A stretch of 64,000 bases of DNA, taken from Anaeramoeba flamelloides. Taxonomy: Eukaryota > Metamonada > Anaeramoebidae. The stretch's first letter is position 1. The number at the start of each line of letters is the position of its first letter. The notes below the pieces were generated by a model that was not told the origin of the DNA, did no database searches, and saw only the letters and a list, made by a program, of their open reading frames with translations. Made by a program: the position numbers and the translations under genes. This document shows, piece after piece, positions 23,344 to 35,954 of the stretch. The stretch spans positions 3,162,001 to 3,226,000 of the forward strand of contig JANTQA010000033.1 in the NCBI GenBank assembly GCA_027625915.1. Direction: 5' to 3'.

Positions 23344-24883
23344 GAATTTAAGAATTCTTCCATTATACTTTTTGAAAACCTAGAAAATTCCAATTAAGGG
23401 ATTATTCTAAGATTAAAGAAAGAGGTTATTGGATTAAAATCTTATTAATGTACCATGATTCGAATATCTCTAATAAACAGGTTCGTAAAATAGTACTATA
23501 AAGTTGATCTCATGACTTAAAAATGATCCTTGTATTAGTAAAAACCAAAAGAATTTCAGAAAAAAATCTACCAATCACGACAAATTTAAAGGTTGGACTT
23601 TAAATTTTTAGACTCCAAAGTTGCAATATATCTTTCTTAAATTTGTTGCAAAATGTAGATAATTTGCTAAAAAATCCAATTATTTTAAAAAAATAAATAA
23701 TTAACAAAGAGATTATTTTTTAAAAATTATTTGCAATCTTGAGAAATATATTGATGTTAAAATTAGTATTACAAAACGTAAACACAACAAAACTATTTTG
23801 TCTTTTAGCTTTTATATTAATAATTATTGGTTAATACTTGGAATGAAAAAAATAAAAAAATAGTAACTTTTGAAAGTTCTAAATAGGACTTTATGAGATA
23901 CCAGTTATATTATTATTTGGGGTTTTATTATTTAGAGTTGGAAAAGGTATATAAAAAAAAATTTTGAAAAATCAAAAATTTTAAATTGTGATCCTGAGTT
24001 AAAAATGTAATCATGTGTTGTTCAATAATAACTAAAATAAATTTTTTAGAGCCATATTTACAATGTAACACTTATACCATTTATACCCAATTATTACACA
24101 CTTTTATTATAGAGAAATCTATGGTAACGCTAATCCCTTAAAACTTTAGAAATATTCTTTAATTTGAAGCTTTTTTGATCAAAAATAAAGAACCCAGTCT
24201 TAATTTTTTTAGGTGTGTTAGAAATAACTCAAAGATCAAACTTTTCAATATGCCTTTATTATTATTTCTCAATTTTTCTCAAATTTTCAAATAATAAAGA
24301 TATTTTATATTAAAATAATAAAAGAATAAATAAGATCATTTATAACTTATTTAAATATATACCTTTAGTTGTTTGTACTATTTATTTGAAAAATAAATAG
24401 AATACTTTTTAATTTTTTTTATTTCAAGTAATTTTAGTAAATATTTGTGAATTGAAATTGAATATCTTTTTTTCAGATCTTCTAAGATTTAATATTTTAT
24501 TTTTATTTATGAATTTATTCAATGAGAGTATAATTTCATATCTTAATCGTCTATTATAGTAATACATATTTTATAGAGTAAGAATGTCGATAATTTGTTA
24601 TATGTTGTTGTTTTTAGTATTTGTTGTTTTGCATTCTTTGTTGAATATAGAGAAGATATAATATATTTTTAAATTATGAATATTTTGATGATTTAGTTTT
24701 TAATTGTAAAAATAGTTGCCTGGTTTTTTAGTGTGTCTTTTTTTGAGGATATGATTTGGGATTAAATTTGATATTTTTATGATTTATTAAAGGTTAGTGA
24801 GAGTTGTAAAATTAGGGGAGATACTTTTTTATTCACTTCATTTATCCTTCTAAACAATAAAAAAAGAGCTTTTTAATATCCAA
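23344..24883. other. gap before the tRNA, no gene seen
   Basis: A+T-rich text with no coding-like frame. A T/G-rich stretch lies at 24560-24830 just upstream of the tRNA. Confidence 0.45.
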
Positions 24884-24954
24884 TCGGGATTAGTATAGTG
24901 GTAGAACGTCTGGTTTTCACCCAGTTGGCCCGGGTTCAATTCCCGGATTCCGAA
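24884..24954 (+). tRNA. tRNA-Glu (anticodon UUC)
   Basis: A full cloverleaf is visible. The acceptor stem TCGGGAT pairs with ATTCCGA (one G-U). The anticodon stem CTGG/CCAG encloses loop TTTTCAC with anticodon TTC. The T stem CCGGG/CCCGG encloses TTCAATT. The internal B box GGTTCAATTCC is canonical. There is no intron. The gene stands alone in a repeat-rich gap. Confidence 0.96.
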
Positions 24955-24955
24955 A

Positions 24956-24963
24956 TTTTTTTT
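24956..24963 (+). terminator. RNA polymerase III terminator of the tRNA
   Basis: A run of eight T starts two bases past the discriminator base, the usual Pol III stop signal. In this T-rich DNA only its position makes it meaningful. Confidence 0.7.
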
Positions 24964-25611
24964 ACCTTTTTTTATAACTTCAACTCTTGAATAAGTCTTT
25001 CCAATTATGTATTATTTTAAAAATAAAAAGAAAAAGAGAATATTTCTAAAAAAAAAAAAAAAAATATCTACAAAAACTTTTTATATATAAAAAGATCAAA
25101 CAATGTAAGATCTATAAATTATCCTCAACTCCCAAATTCAAAGAGATTTTTAAAACTGTTTTTTTACTTATTATTATTTACAAATAATCCACAAAATAAA
25201 AAAATGATCCGAAATCCCGAAACTACAAAATAATTATTTAAAATGATTTTTTTTTTTAAAAAATAGCTGACCACCAACACTACTCTGAAAAAAATAAAGA
25301 TTAAAAAACAGGTACAAATTAGAACCAATAAAAATCAAAAGATTATTACAAAAAGAAAACAATTTCCATTAAATTTACAAATCTAAGGCAGTTCAAATAT
25401 CAAAAAAGAATAATTTTTTTAATAATAAAAATATGAATTTTTCAAATTGAAATACTATTAAACTTATTTTTGTTAATTGACTTTTTGCAATATCGTGACC
25501 GTGAGAAACTTTTTTTTTTAATTTGAATTTATTCAAAACAAGCATATTTAATTTCATTATGTATCTTTTTGTGATAAATCACTCCTTGAGTCTTGAATAA
25601 ATTCATAATTA

Positions 25612-25804
25612 CAGCCAGCTCCACTTTTCAGTCACAAACTTTCAACGAAAATTCAGGTACCAAAAAAAACCACAAACCCAGGCACAAAATTCAGATTCTA
25701 GCAAAATAATTTGAAAAAAATTCCAAAAAAAATGTCCTTAATTTGATATTTTTTTTTACCTTACATTTCGTTCAAAATTTGTGTCTTAAAAGTGTAACTG
25801 GCTG
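25612..25804. mobile_element. small MITE family G, copy 2
   Basis: 193 bp with ~50-bp inverted ends CAGCCAGCTCCACTTTTCAG / CAGCCAGTTACACTTTTAAG. TA precedes the left end. Related to 23133-23343. Confidence 0.65.
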
Positions 25805-26012
25805 AATTTAAACTTTTTAATTTTTCTTCGACTAATGCTCGCAACAATAATCTTTTGGAAATTGTAATTTCATACGCCTTTCAAATGATGTTAAACACTA
25901 ATATTATATTTAGAAAAAATGAAAGCTTTTAAGAAAGAAAGAAAAAAAAAAAAAAAAAATCAAAGATAATTTATTTTCTAATCGTATTTTCATGAAAACA
26001 AAATTTAGCTTT

Positions 26013-26892
26013 TTAATTTTTTAAAAAATTATATCTGGAAATACAATTTTTTTCTCCTTTATTGAAATTGAGAATTTGTCTCATTTTTTCATTACCAGAC
26101 ATCAGCCGATCATCTTCTTCCTTTGTCCATACCTTTTTCGATCTATAATCAGAGTTAATACCCAATTTAAGTGCCTCCTTTAAATTACATGTTGTTTGGT
26201 ACAGATATTGCGTCGATTCTTCTCTAGATATACCCAATGAACATAAAGTATTGATGAATACCCTAATATATACCTTTCTTTCTTGCAATTTTTTGATTTC
26301 TTGTTCTTGGATTACTTTTTTTTTTTTGAGTTCTTTTTTTTTTTTGTTTGCTTTTTTTTTTCCTTTTCTTTTTCCTATACTTTTGCTTTTGCTTTTACTT
26401 TTACTTTTGCTTTTTCTTTTCCTTTTCCTTTTGACTTTTTCATTATCTTGATCTGAACTGGAATCTTGCTTCTTCTTTTTTTTTAATTCTGTTTTTTGTT
26501 CACTGTTACCTATATTTTTAAAATATAATTTTGGTGTTCTTAAATGAATGTTTTGATCTGTTTGTCGTTGTTCGGGATTCAATTTTTCTTTTTGATTTTT
26601 CTTTTTTCGTTTTGGTGTTTTTTTTTTTTTTTTTTTTTTTTGTTTTTTATCATTGCCAGAAATTTTTTGGTTTGGAAATATTTCTGAATAGTAACGTGCA
26701 TGACGTGGCTTTGATTTTGGGGTATTTTTACTTTTTTTTTGAGAACCAATTTTTGGGCTTTCTTTTGATCTAATTTTTGTTTTTGCAATAGTTCTTCTTT
26801 TTTTTCTAATGAAATTTTCTTCATAACTTGAACTACTTGTATTTTGATCGCTTTCTTCTTCGTCCATCGATCTATTCAATACCTCTTTCTTG

Positions 26893-26924
<32 letters not shown>

Positions 26925-27644
26925 GATTCCAGACTCCGTATCAGAGCTGGATACATCATTTTTTGAAGAAGATGGAGTGAATGAAGATGATTCTCCTACC
27001 TCATCATCATCCTCATCCCCTTCATCCTCCTCCTCCTCCTCCTCCTCCTCCTCCCCCTCCTCATCCTCATCCTCATCCTCATCCTCATCCTCATCCTCAT
27101 CATACTCCTCATCATACTCCTCATCATCCTCCTCATCTTCATCCACATCTTCCTCTTCGCCACCTTCGTCATTGTCTCCCCCCTCATCATCTGTTGATGA
27201 TGTTCCTGTTGATTTTTCAGATTCTTCTGATAACGATTCTTCATCTATTTCATCATCACCTTTTGAAGAAGAATCTAAAAAAGATGTACTTGAATCTGAA
27301 ACAATGATTTCTGAATCAAGATCATAGTTTGAACTCGATACAACTTCTTTAGTACGTTTTTTTATCCCATGAAAAGAATTTTTTCCTTTTTTTAAGTTTT
27401 TTACTGGATTAACATTGTTTGCACTCCTGGCTATTTTTAAAATAGTTTGATAATGTTCTTGTAATTCTTTAGCAGTTTTGTTAGTTTTGAAAATTCCCTT
27501 TTCAATTGCCATTTTCCATAATTCTAAGTCACCACCCCTGTAAAATTCGTTTTTTTCAAGATTATTGGTAGCAAAATCTACCATCTGGACATCGAGCTTC
27601 ATAAAATCGAACTCATCTAAAGAATTTTGCATTTTTTGGCTCAT
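26013..27644 (-). CDS. RAP1: Rap1/TERF2IP-like protein with Myb-like N-terminus and RCT domain
   Basis: A protein of 543 residues. Residues about 10-72 (with GGDLELWKMAIEKG and a following AKELQEHYQTILK helix) align with the Myb-type domain of human RAP1, where the matching part reads LWKAMEKS...SLKDRYLKHL. Residues about 445-543 align with the RAP1 C-terminal (RCT) domain: a helical LCSLGISREE...LKEALKLG stretch, then VWTKEEDDRLM and SRYNFLKN, the counterparts of IWSRQDD and RRIEFRKK. Between them lie an acidic Asp/Glu/Ser tract (about 135-230) and Lys/Arg-rich nuclear-localisation-like blocks; human RAP1 also has an acidic middle. No BRCT domain precedes the Myb; an in-frame TAA lies 11 codons upstream of the ATG, so a BRCT would need an unseen upstream exon. 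Rap1 is a telomere protein that works through TRF2 or DNA. Homology comes from recalled sequence, so alternatives (another SANT-type nuclear protein) remain open. Confidence 0.68.
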
Positions 27645-28126
27645 TGATTTTGCCCTTTCTTGGGTTTGAGTATCTTATAAAGTTGTGATGAGATTTAATG
27701 AAAACAAAAGAATGATTAAAAAGAATTAAATAAAAAAAAAAAGAATGATTCGCATTTTTTTTCAGAGTGATCTAATCTCAAAAAAAAAGATTTGGGTTAA
27801 TTAGTTTGTTTGCTACACAAGAGTAACTTGATTCTTGATTTTTAATCTTTTGTAATCTTCCAATTATTAATTTTTTGATTTTTTTAAAAAAAAACAAAAA
27901 ACAAAATTAAATTTAATTAAATAAAGAGGGTAACCAATAGTTATTATTATTATGGATCATAAGATGACTTTTTCATTGTTTAATAGTTCCATCTTGATCT
28001 CAAATATAATTGTTATCAATTTTCATTTAATTTTGTACAGAATTTGTTAAAGAACACTAAAGTTGAATACTTTATAATTTCAATTACATTTCTTTCAAAA
28101 AAAAATTATTACAATGGTGTTGTAAA

Positions 28127-28650
28127 GGGAAATTTATAAAATTTCAAAATTGGTCAAAGTCTCATTTTTTTCAAAATAGTCAATTTCATTGAAATATATT
28201 GGCTGTAGGTATTTAAAAACCCTTTTTCGGACCGGTTAAGGTATGTTAGGGTTGGTTAGAGTATTCTATAATAGGTTTGGGTGGTTAGGATGATATGCTA
28301 GAAAATTTTGGCAAGGATATTAATAAAAAAAAAAAAATAATTAAGAGACCAATTAGACTTTTGCAACTTGTTTTAAGAGGGAAAAAATTTTTCATTTAAC
28401 TTTTTGTGCTTAAATTGGATTTCGAACAAATTTTTAAAAATATTTATTATTGATTATTTCAAGATTTTGGATTTTCTACAATTTAATTAATGAAATACTA
28501 CTAATCACTAAATAATCTTTTTGATTTTTCCTCCCACAATTATAAAAAACTATTAAAAACAGTCATACCAATAATAATAATCAAGAAACTCTTCAAAAAT
28601 TTGTGAAAAATTTTGAAATTTGAACAATTTTGAAATTTAATAATATACCC
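28127..28650 (+). mobile_element. MITE family B with 8-bp target duplication, copy 1
   Basis: 524 bp bounded by GGG...CCC inverted ends (AAATTTCAAAATTGGTCA-type). It is flanked on both sides by the same 8 bases, GTTGTAAA (28119-28126 and 28651-28658). An 8-bp duplication fits hAT-, P- or Merlin-type transposition. It carries a telomere-like 10-bp tandem stretch at about 28230-28300. Confidence 0.8.
28230..28300 (+). repeat. degenerate 10-bp telomere-like tandem repeat
   Basis: Units of GGGTAKGTTA type, several containing TTAGGG or TTAAGG across their junctions. Part of MITE B; the other copy has a cleaner version. Confidence 0.7.
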
Positions 28651-29313
28651 GTTGTAAACCAAAAAATGTTCTAAAAAAAAACAAAACAAAAAAAAAAGAT
28701 AACTTGAAAATTTTATAAAAAAAGAAAGAACTCATTGCTTGTTGGTTATTTAAGTCATAATTTATTCTCAAAAATTGATCACAAATCATATTTCGTTGAT
28801 ACTATTTATTCAATTAGAAAGAAACTTAAATTTCTTTACCTTTCCATCAAATAATCCGATCTAATCCAAGCAAGGATCAAAAAGACAAATAAAAAATTTT
28901 TTTTGCACTTGATGATCGATCATTGGAAACAAATTGGAAAAGTTTTGTGTTTTATGATAAGTAATGATTTTAATTGAATAATTAGAAAAGAAATATTTGG
29001 TCTAAGAGATGCTATTTTTTTGAGTACTTTTGATTGAGAGAGATTTTTAGACTTTTCTATTAATAAAATTTTTACCTATTCTCCCCATTTCTTTTGAAAG
29101 TTGTCTTTAATTTATTTGTATTTGATTTTTTTGGAAAGCATTAAAAAGAAATATAATTATTACTACGATGAGACAAATTATTAATATATCACGTTAAACT
29201 TGAAAATTGTTTTTTGAAAATTAAAGAACTAATGTAATTTTTTTTTTGTGCGTTGTAAAAAATTTTTTTAGTTTAATTGATTTGAAGTGACTTGTCACTA
29301 ACATGTTTTTTTA

Positions 29314-29738
29314 AGGATTATCTAAAATAAATCAACCATGGTTGTCTTACGAATAAAAACATCAGTGAATTAGACTCTTTATCGCTTTAGATCCAGAAGA
29401 ACTATAAAATTTTGAAATTTTAAGAAATAGATAATTTTGCCAGATCATATACTTAATTGGAAGATGGTAGTTAAAACCACATCCCAACAATATTTCTTCT
29501 AACTCATTTTTTTCAGAGGGTATTATTGGAAACTAGACAATACTTGCCATAGAATAAAAAACTTTGGGTTACGGGTTTTAACTACCATCTTCCAATTAAG
29601 TATATGATCTGGCAAAATTATCTATTTCTTAAAATTTCAAAATTTTATAGTTCTTCTGGATCTAAAGCGATAAAGAGTCTAATTCACTGATGTTTTTATT
29701 CGTAAGACACCCATGGTGGCTTTATTTTAGATAGTCCT
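29314..29738. mobile_element. 425-bp fold-back element with near-perfect 165-bp arms
   Basis: Left arm about 29314-29478 and right arm about 29574-29738 are inverted copies with only a handful of differences, mostly near the outer ends. The centre is about 95 bp. TA flanks both ends. The near identity of the arms suggests recent formation or gene conversion. Confidence 0.85.
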
Positions 29739-29742
29739 TAAT

Positions 29743-32700
29743 TCTATCGCTTCTCCATAATTGAACAAAATTTTCTCAAGTTTATATTAAAAGAATTAAC
29801 ATGATTTAGATTAGTTTATAAATTTATTTTGTTATTTATCTTTAATCCAGATTTTAATTATATAATAAAATTTAAACTAGTTCAAAGATAAATAAATTAT
29901 GTAATTGTAGTTTTTTTTTTTCTGAAAAAAAATAATAATAAATTCATTTTTGAAATATTTTTTAAAGATTTTAATTTTTTTTGAATTTGAAATTTTATTT
30001 ATACTTTTTTTTTATTACAGACAGGAGGTGATTCAACAAAATTACCTTTTGTGTTCTTGAAACCTTAAAATTATTTATGGTTTTAATTTTATTATTCTTC
30101 TAGTAATTGAAAATTTGATACATTGATTTTTTAATAATAAGTATTGAATAATTTTGTTAATTTTATGATAAAAAAATTCAATAAAAAAAAACAATAATTA
30201 GAAATTTTCATTTTTTTTTAAGACAAAATTTTAATAAATATTGAATCAAGAGAAAAATGAAATTTATTTGTTTTTGTTAAAATTAAAATCTTAATATGAA
30301 TAATTTTCTAAAACAGTTAATTCAACCAATCCAAAATAATTTTCTAAAAATTTGAAAAAAAAAATTGAAAAATAATTTCATTTAATACATTGGAATTTAA
30401 TTCAATAAAAACTTCTTTACTAGATAAAGTAATTGATTCGAAATATAGAAATTAAAATTTAAATATTATTCAAAGATAATAAAATAATATCATTAAGGGT
30501 CTAGTTACTTACCACAAATTTGCTCCCTACCCAAGGAGTGACTTGTCACCAAAAGTATTATTCTGAAATTGAATACCTTTTGGTAAACAATTTAAATAAT
30601 AAAAAAAATCAAAATTCAATGAAAAAAATTAATGTAAAAGGAATCCAACGACAAGAATTTCAATAAAAAAAAAAATCCATAGGATCTACATTACAAAAAT
30701 CCAAACTTTAAAATTAGAAAAAAAATGTAAAATAACTTTCAATTATTTTTTCACCATAATTACTCAATCCTTAACTTTAAAAAAAATATTTGTTTTTTGA
30801 ATTTTGTGAATGAAAATTGAAAAAAACTCTTTGCAAAAATTGAATTTGTTAATCTAAATCAATTCAGATATTTGAAAATAATTTTTGATTTAACATTCCT
30901 TATTAAATAGTATTATTTGTTGTATTTTTAGATTTTAAAAGTTAAAAAATGAAAAAAATTTTAAAATTAAAAAGATCAAATGTTGATACGACTCGATGGA
31001 TAAATAAGGCAAATTAAAAAAGTTGTTTATATTAAAAAAACTTTTAAAATTTTATAATGAAAAAAAATATTATTTGATTTTTCAAACCTTACTTTATTAA
31101 TTTTTTTTTATTTTCAAAGTTTAAATTTTGAATCTAAAGTATATATTAATATCGAATGGTAATCAATAGATAAAACACATTTTCGATGTGATGCCAAAAT
31201 ATTTTTTATAATGAATAAATTATTTATTAAAGTATTTGAGTTCATGTTTTGGAGGTGCAAAATCACCAAAAAATTTCTAGTAAAAATGATGTGTTTAAAT
31301 AATTGAAACTTATGTTTTTTTGATGTTTAGACAAACTTTTCAAAAAAAAAATTAAAAAAAATTTTTTGATAAATTTCAATTTAAAAATAATAAAAGAACA
31401 ATAATGAAGACTAATTTTTCAAATTTTGAAATATATTTTTTTCAAGCTATTTTTTTATTGAAGACTCCTAAATAATTTTTAATTGTATAATTTTCTTTCA
31501 AAGATAATTATTTAGATAACTTTCAATATCTTATAATCGTTTCAGAGCAATTCACATTACAAAATTTTATTTCAAAGACAATTGGTTATTTGGTGTTCTA
31601 ATGGGTATATATGTATATAGAAAAATATAATATTCAGATTAATAATTCATAAATGTAATATGTATTTAAAATGCAATTTTTTTTCGAAAATACATTAATT
31701 CTTTACTAATTCAATTAAATAAAAAATTTAATAATAAATTAGTTTTTTTACTATTAGAAAAAAAAAATTTTTTTTAGAGTCATTTGAACTAAATTTTGTA
31801 TATACAATTTAGAATTATATTGTACTTTAGTTTTTTTGAATTTTGTCCTACAAATGATATTATCTTTCTTTTGTTCTAATATCTTATCTATTTTTCTTCT
31901 TCTCTTTTTTTTTTATTTTGTGTTAATTTGTTTGATTACTCCTTTCTCTAAATTAATAAATAAATAAAGGAATTTTAATTTTAGGTAACTGTATGAGAAA
32001 AGATAATATATTAAAGGATTAGTTTCTCATGACAAATCGACAAAAAATTAAAAAGGTGATATCGATTACCCGAATATTTTTTACAGTATGGGTTCCAAAA
32101 AATTAAGATCTAATTACAAAATCCAAAAAAAGAAAATTTTTTCATAAAGATCAATTTTTTTTTTTTCCATTTTTTTCTATGAAAAAGAAAATTATTACAT
32201 TAAATTGATTTTATTTCTTACAAAATAAAATTTTTTTACCCTGTTTATTGCTATTTTCTACCCGATTATACCATATATAGTATTTATTGTAATAAATATT
32301 ATTTTTCTTTTTCTTTTCTTTCTTTCTTTCTTTTTTTTTTTTTTGAAATAATGCTTTTGGCTAACCAAAAAATTGATTTATTGAACATATTAAAAAATAT
32401 TAGTATTATTTTAAGAAGAAAAGTTTTAATTAGCAAATTTTTAAAGTCTTTTTAAAAATTTAACTTATAAATTGGGATTTTATTTTAATGTGTATTTTAA
32501 TTTTTTCAATATAAAATTTTATAAAAGATAGTTGTGAATTTTGTAATTTTATCCTGAAAACTCAAAATCAATTTTTTTTTATTATTAAAATAATTTAAAT
32601 TGTTAAAATGATTTCTTGTGAATAAGATCAAACAATTTGTTAAAAAAATTTTTCGAAAATTTGAAATTTTGTTGCTATTCATTTTTTTTCATTTTTTTCA

Positions 32701-33512
32701 AAACAAGAAAAAGACTTTTTTCAAAATATTAAAGAACAAAAAAAATTTTTACTTAATAACACATAACTTTGTTGATAAGTTTTAATTAAACTTTTATCAA
32801 ATTTAGATTGATTTAATCACTTATACCCATTATTTTTTTATTTTTTGAGATTTGAATTGAAAGATTAATAATTAAAAAAAATAACAAAATAATTTTTTTT
32901 TTTTAAAAATCAATACTTTCCGACATAGACTAAAAAATATGATACATATTTTACAAGAATTAACTTAATTATGAATAAAAATAATAGGTTACTTTTTTTT
33001 GTTTTTATATTCAAAATATGAGAAATTATAATTTTGAAAATCGTCTCGTGATTAGTAAAAAGTTTAGATGATGCTAACTCATTTATTCCATAAACCAAAA
33101 TACAATTTACTAAAAAAAATGAATTTCAGGATCTCAACAAGATTCCATTTTTTTTTTTTTTTAAATAATAGTTTCTTAAGGTCAAAATATATTGTCTTGG
33201 TTTTTATTTTTCATTATTTAAAATGTTTTTTTAAAAGTGAAGAAAATTTAGTTTGTTTTTCTTTTTAATTTTTTTTTTTAGCTTATAAAGAAAATTTTTA
33301 TTTTTTATTTGTAGAAAACTGAAAAAAACATATGATAAGCTTTATCCCAAAATATAAAAAAATATTTTAAATTAATATTAATAAATTTAATTCGATTTTT
33401 AATTTCTAATTCTTGTTTTAATATCTAGTTTATTTCATAATTATCAAACAAAAATAAATTCAAGAAGAATAAAAGTTTTATTAATTTTTCAATGATTTAA
33501 GCCCCGAAATAT
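29743..33512. other. long gap, no gene seen
   Basis: Extremely A+T-rich. Apart from the SINE-like 3' piece at 31881-31968 I see no gene or paired repeat. GTGACTTGTCAC-type palindromes occur near 29286 and 30538. Confidence 0.5.
31881..31968 (+). mobile_element. 3' part of a SINE-like element
   Basis: Shares TTTTTCTTCTTCTCTTTTTT, GATTACTCCTTTCT and the terminal (AAAT)n tail with 46259-46400 and 39559-39696. The 5' half is not recognisable. Confidence 0.55.
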
Positions 33513-34041
33513 GGGTATATTATTAAATTTCAAAATTGGTCAAATTGAAAATTTTCATATTTTTAAAGAGTTTCTTAATTATTATCATTGTTATGAAAGT
33601 TTTTAATGTTTTTTTATAGTTTTGGGAGGAAAAAGCAAAATGATTATTTTGCAAGTGGTAGTATTTTATTACTAAATTTTAGAAAATCCAAAATCTTGAA
33701 ATCATCAATAATAAATATTTTTAATAATTTGCACGAAATCCAATTTTAACTACCAAAAGTTAAGTGGAAAATTTTTTCCCCTTAAAACAAGTTGCAAAAG
33801 TCTAATTGGTCAGTTAATTATTTTTTTTTTTTTATTAATATCCTTGCCAAAATTTTCTAGTATACCATTCAAACACCAAAAAACTACTCTAGCATACTCT
33901 AACCTACCCTAAGATACCTTAACATACCCTAACCTACCCGTAAAGATGTTTTTAAATACATACAGTCAATATATTTAAATGGAATTAACTTTTTTGAAAA
34001 AAATGAGAATTTAACCAAATTTGAAAATTAATAATTTTCCC
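33513..34041 (-). mobile_element. MITE family B with 8-bp target duplication, copy 2 (inverted)
   Basis: 529 bp, inverted relative to copy 1 and colinear with it throughout. GGG...CCC ends are flanked by identical 8-base repeats CGAAATAT (33505-33512 and 34042-34049). Confidence 0.82.
33884..33940 (-). repeat. 10-bp telomere-like tandem repeat, about 5.5 units
   Basis: On the minus strand the units read GGGTAGGTTA, GGGTATGTTA, AGGTATCTTA, GGGTAGGTTA, GAGTATGCTA. Inside MITE B copy 2. Confidence 0.75.
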
Positions 34042-34139
34042 CGAAATATTTCTATTTTTGTGAATCATTTTCTAAAATGGATCTCAAAACATGAGATATT
34101 ATATTGGTAGCCCAAACAAAAATAAATAATTATTTCCTC

Positions 34140-34725
34140 AGGTATTTCCAAAAAAGTGAGACATTTTTTTTTACATTTCATAAAAAATCATCTTTGTTAG
34201 TGATGGTATTCATTAATTGACATTTTACCAAATTAAGTTTAATATTAATACCAATTGAATCAATGACTATGGTATTTATTTCAAAATACGTTCATTGAAA
34301 TATTTCCAAAAAATGAAGGAAAAAAAATAGCATTTTTTTTGGTTAAAGCAATGTACGACCAATTTCAATCAAAAACTGGAAATTTAGAAAGGGTACAAAT
34401 GTTTTTTGAAACAATAAAATGCAGTTATATGCTTTCAATTGCATTGGAAATTTTGTTGAGATTAAAGAAGTTATGAAAACAAGTTTTTCAATCAAAAAGA
34501 AAATAATAAACACCAAGTTTCACCCCTAAAAAATATCAGATCAAATTGAGATCAGAAAATTTAATATCTTTTATTTATGTAATTCAATACTAAGAAACAA
34601 ATTGAATTATTATCAATAATCGATAAATGGTAGTTAATGATTTTGGATGTTTAAATACTTTTTTGAAGATTAAGTTTAAAAGAGATATTTTAAAATAAAT
34701 TTGCCTCACTTTCTTGGAAATAGCT
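34140..34725 (+). mobile_element. TA-duplicating MITE family A, copy 3
   Basis: 586 bp with ~25-bp inverted ends: AGGTATTTCCAAAAAAGTGA on the left, AGCTATTTCCAAGAAAGTGA on the right's complement. TA follows the right end; the left flank reads TC. Confidence 0.8.
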
Positions 34726-35954
34726 TACATGTCTGACCACTCATGGAAAATAACAAAAAAATGTTTTTTCTTTTTCAAATTTGTTTTACCAAAAGCGTTA
34801 ACGTGCAACACGTATTTGAAAATGATGTGAAATCAGCAATTAATTAGTAAAATTCCACTCACTAATTCTCAAAATTAAATAAATTTCAAATAAAACCAAA
34901 ACAGATTGAATAATCAAGTACTTTGTGATCTCTGTTTGACAATAAAAAAAACATAAAAATTCATAAAAAACTCGAAAAATAACAATTTCCTCAAAACCAA
35001 TTTAGAATAAAAAGTCAATCCAAGATCAATTGGACTAACATTAAGGTGGGTGTTTAACATGTGTTTTGTAGACTAACAATTTATTTGGAGTTACCAGATT
35101 TAAAAATTTAACAAGTATTTATCATATTAAATATTATTAAATATAAGCCTTAAATCATCAAAGAAAAAAAAAAAAAAAAAATGCTCGTTTGTTTCTAAAG
35201 ATTATTAAAAAGCAAAAATAAATGATTCAAAACAAAATGGAGGGCTAAACACAATAATAGTTTTCACAACACTTTTCTTTTTATGATGTTATTTGAATCA
35301 GATTGGTTGCACCTAATTTTGTATTAATCCTGTAAATTTCTTAAATTATTTTCTTTAGAAGGAAATCTATTTGAAATCTTTGTCATATTCCTTACTGATA
35401 AATTCTAATAAATGGTTGAAAATTTTTACTTGATTTTCCTTTTTGAAATTATTATACTTGAGCTTTGAATAAAGCATTTTATGAAGTCAAGTGTTAAGAA
35501 ACTCTGTAAAATTAGTTGTTTTTCAAAATATTCTTTGTCCTGGACTGATTGATAAGAAATAGTAAAAAGATTTATAAAAATGGAAAATGAACTAAAAATT
35601 TTTTGAAATTTATTAGAATTTATCAGTATAATTTGGATTCAAATAAATAACCTTTTACTAAATTAGAAACTGTACAACCTTTAACTTAATTCTAACTCAA
35701 ACCATTAAACTGTTGATTACTTTGGAAATTATTTGAAAAAATTGAAATTCATTTCTTGATTTCTTTCTTTTTAAAAAATGAAAAACAAAAGAGTGAGATG
35801 ACAAAAATCATTTCAAACAAAGTTGTCTTGCACTTTAAACAAGAAAAAAAATTTAGATCGAATTTTGTATGAAAAATAGCGAAAAAAGTCTTTTTATTTC
35901 GAAAAATAAAAAACAATGATTTTAAATGAAAAAACAAAATAATTTCAAGTTATT

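Noticed and set aside
26890-27327. Ser-, Pro/His- and Met/Arg-rich frames across the acidic part of the Rap1-like gene
   Set aside because: They are other-frame readings of the Asp/Glu codon repeats; only the minus-strand gene has domain matches at both ends.
33886-33940. A chromosome end or interstitial telomere fusion
   Set aside because: The period is 10 bp, not 6-8, units are degenerate, and the same array recurs at the same place in a second element copy. It is part of the element.
28127-34041. A single 5.9-kb transposon with ~525-bp terminal inverted repeats
   Set aside because: Each inverted copy has its own inverted ends and its own distinct 8-bp target duplication, so they are two separate insertions. 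The space between has no transposase.
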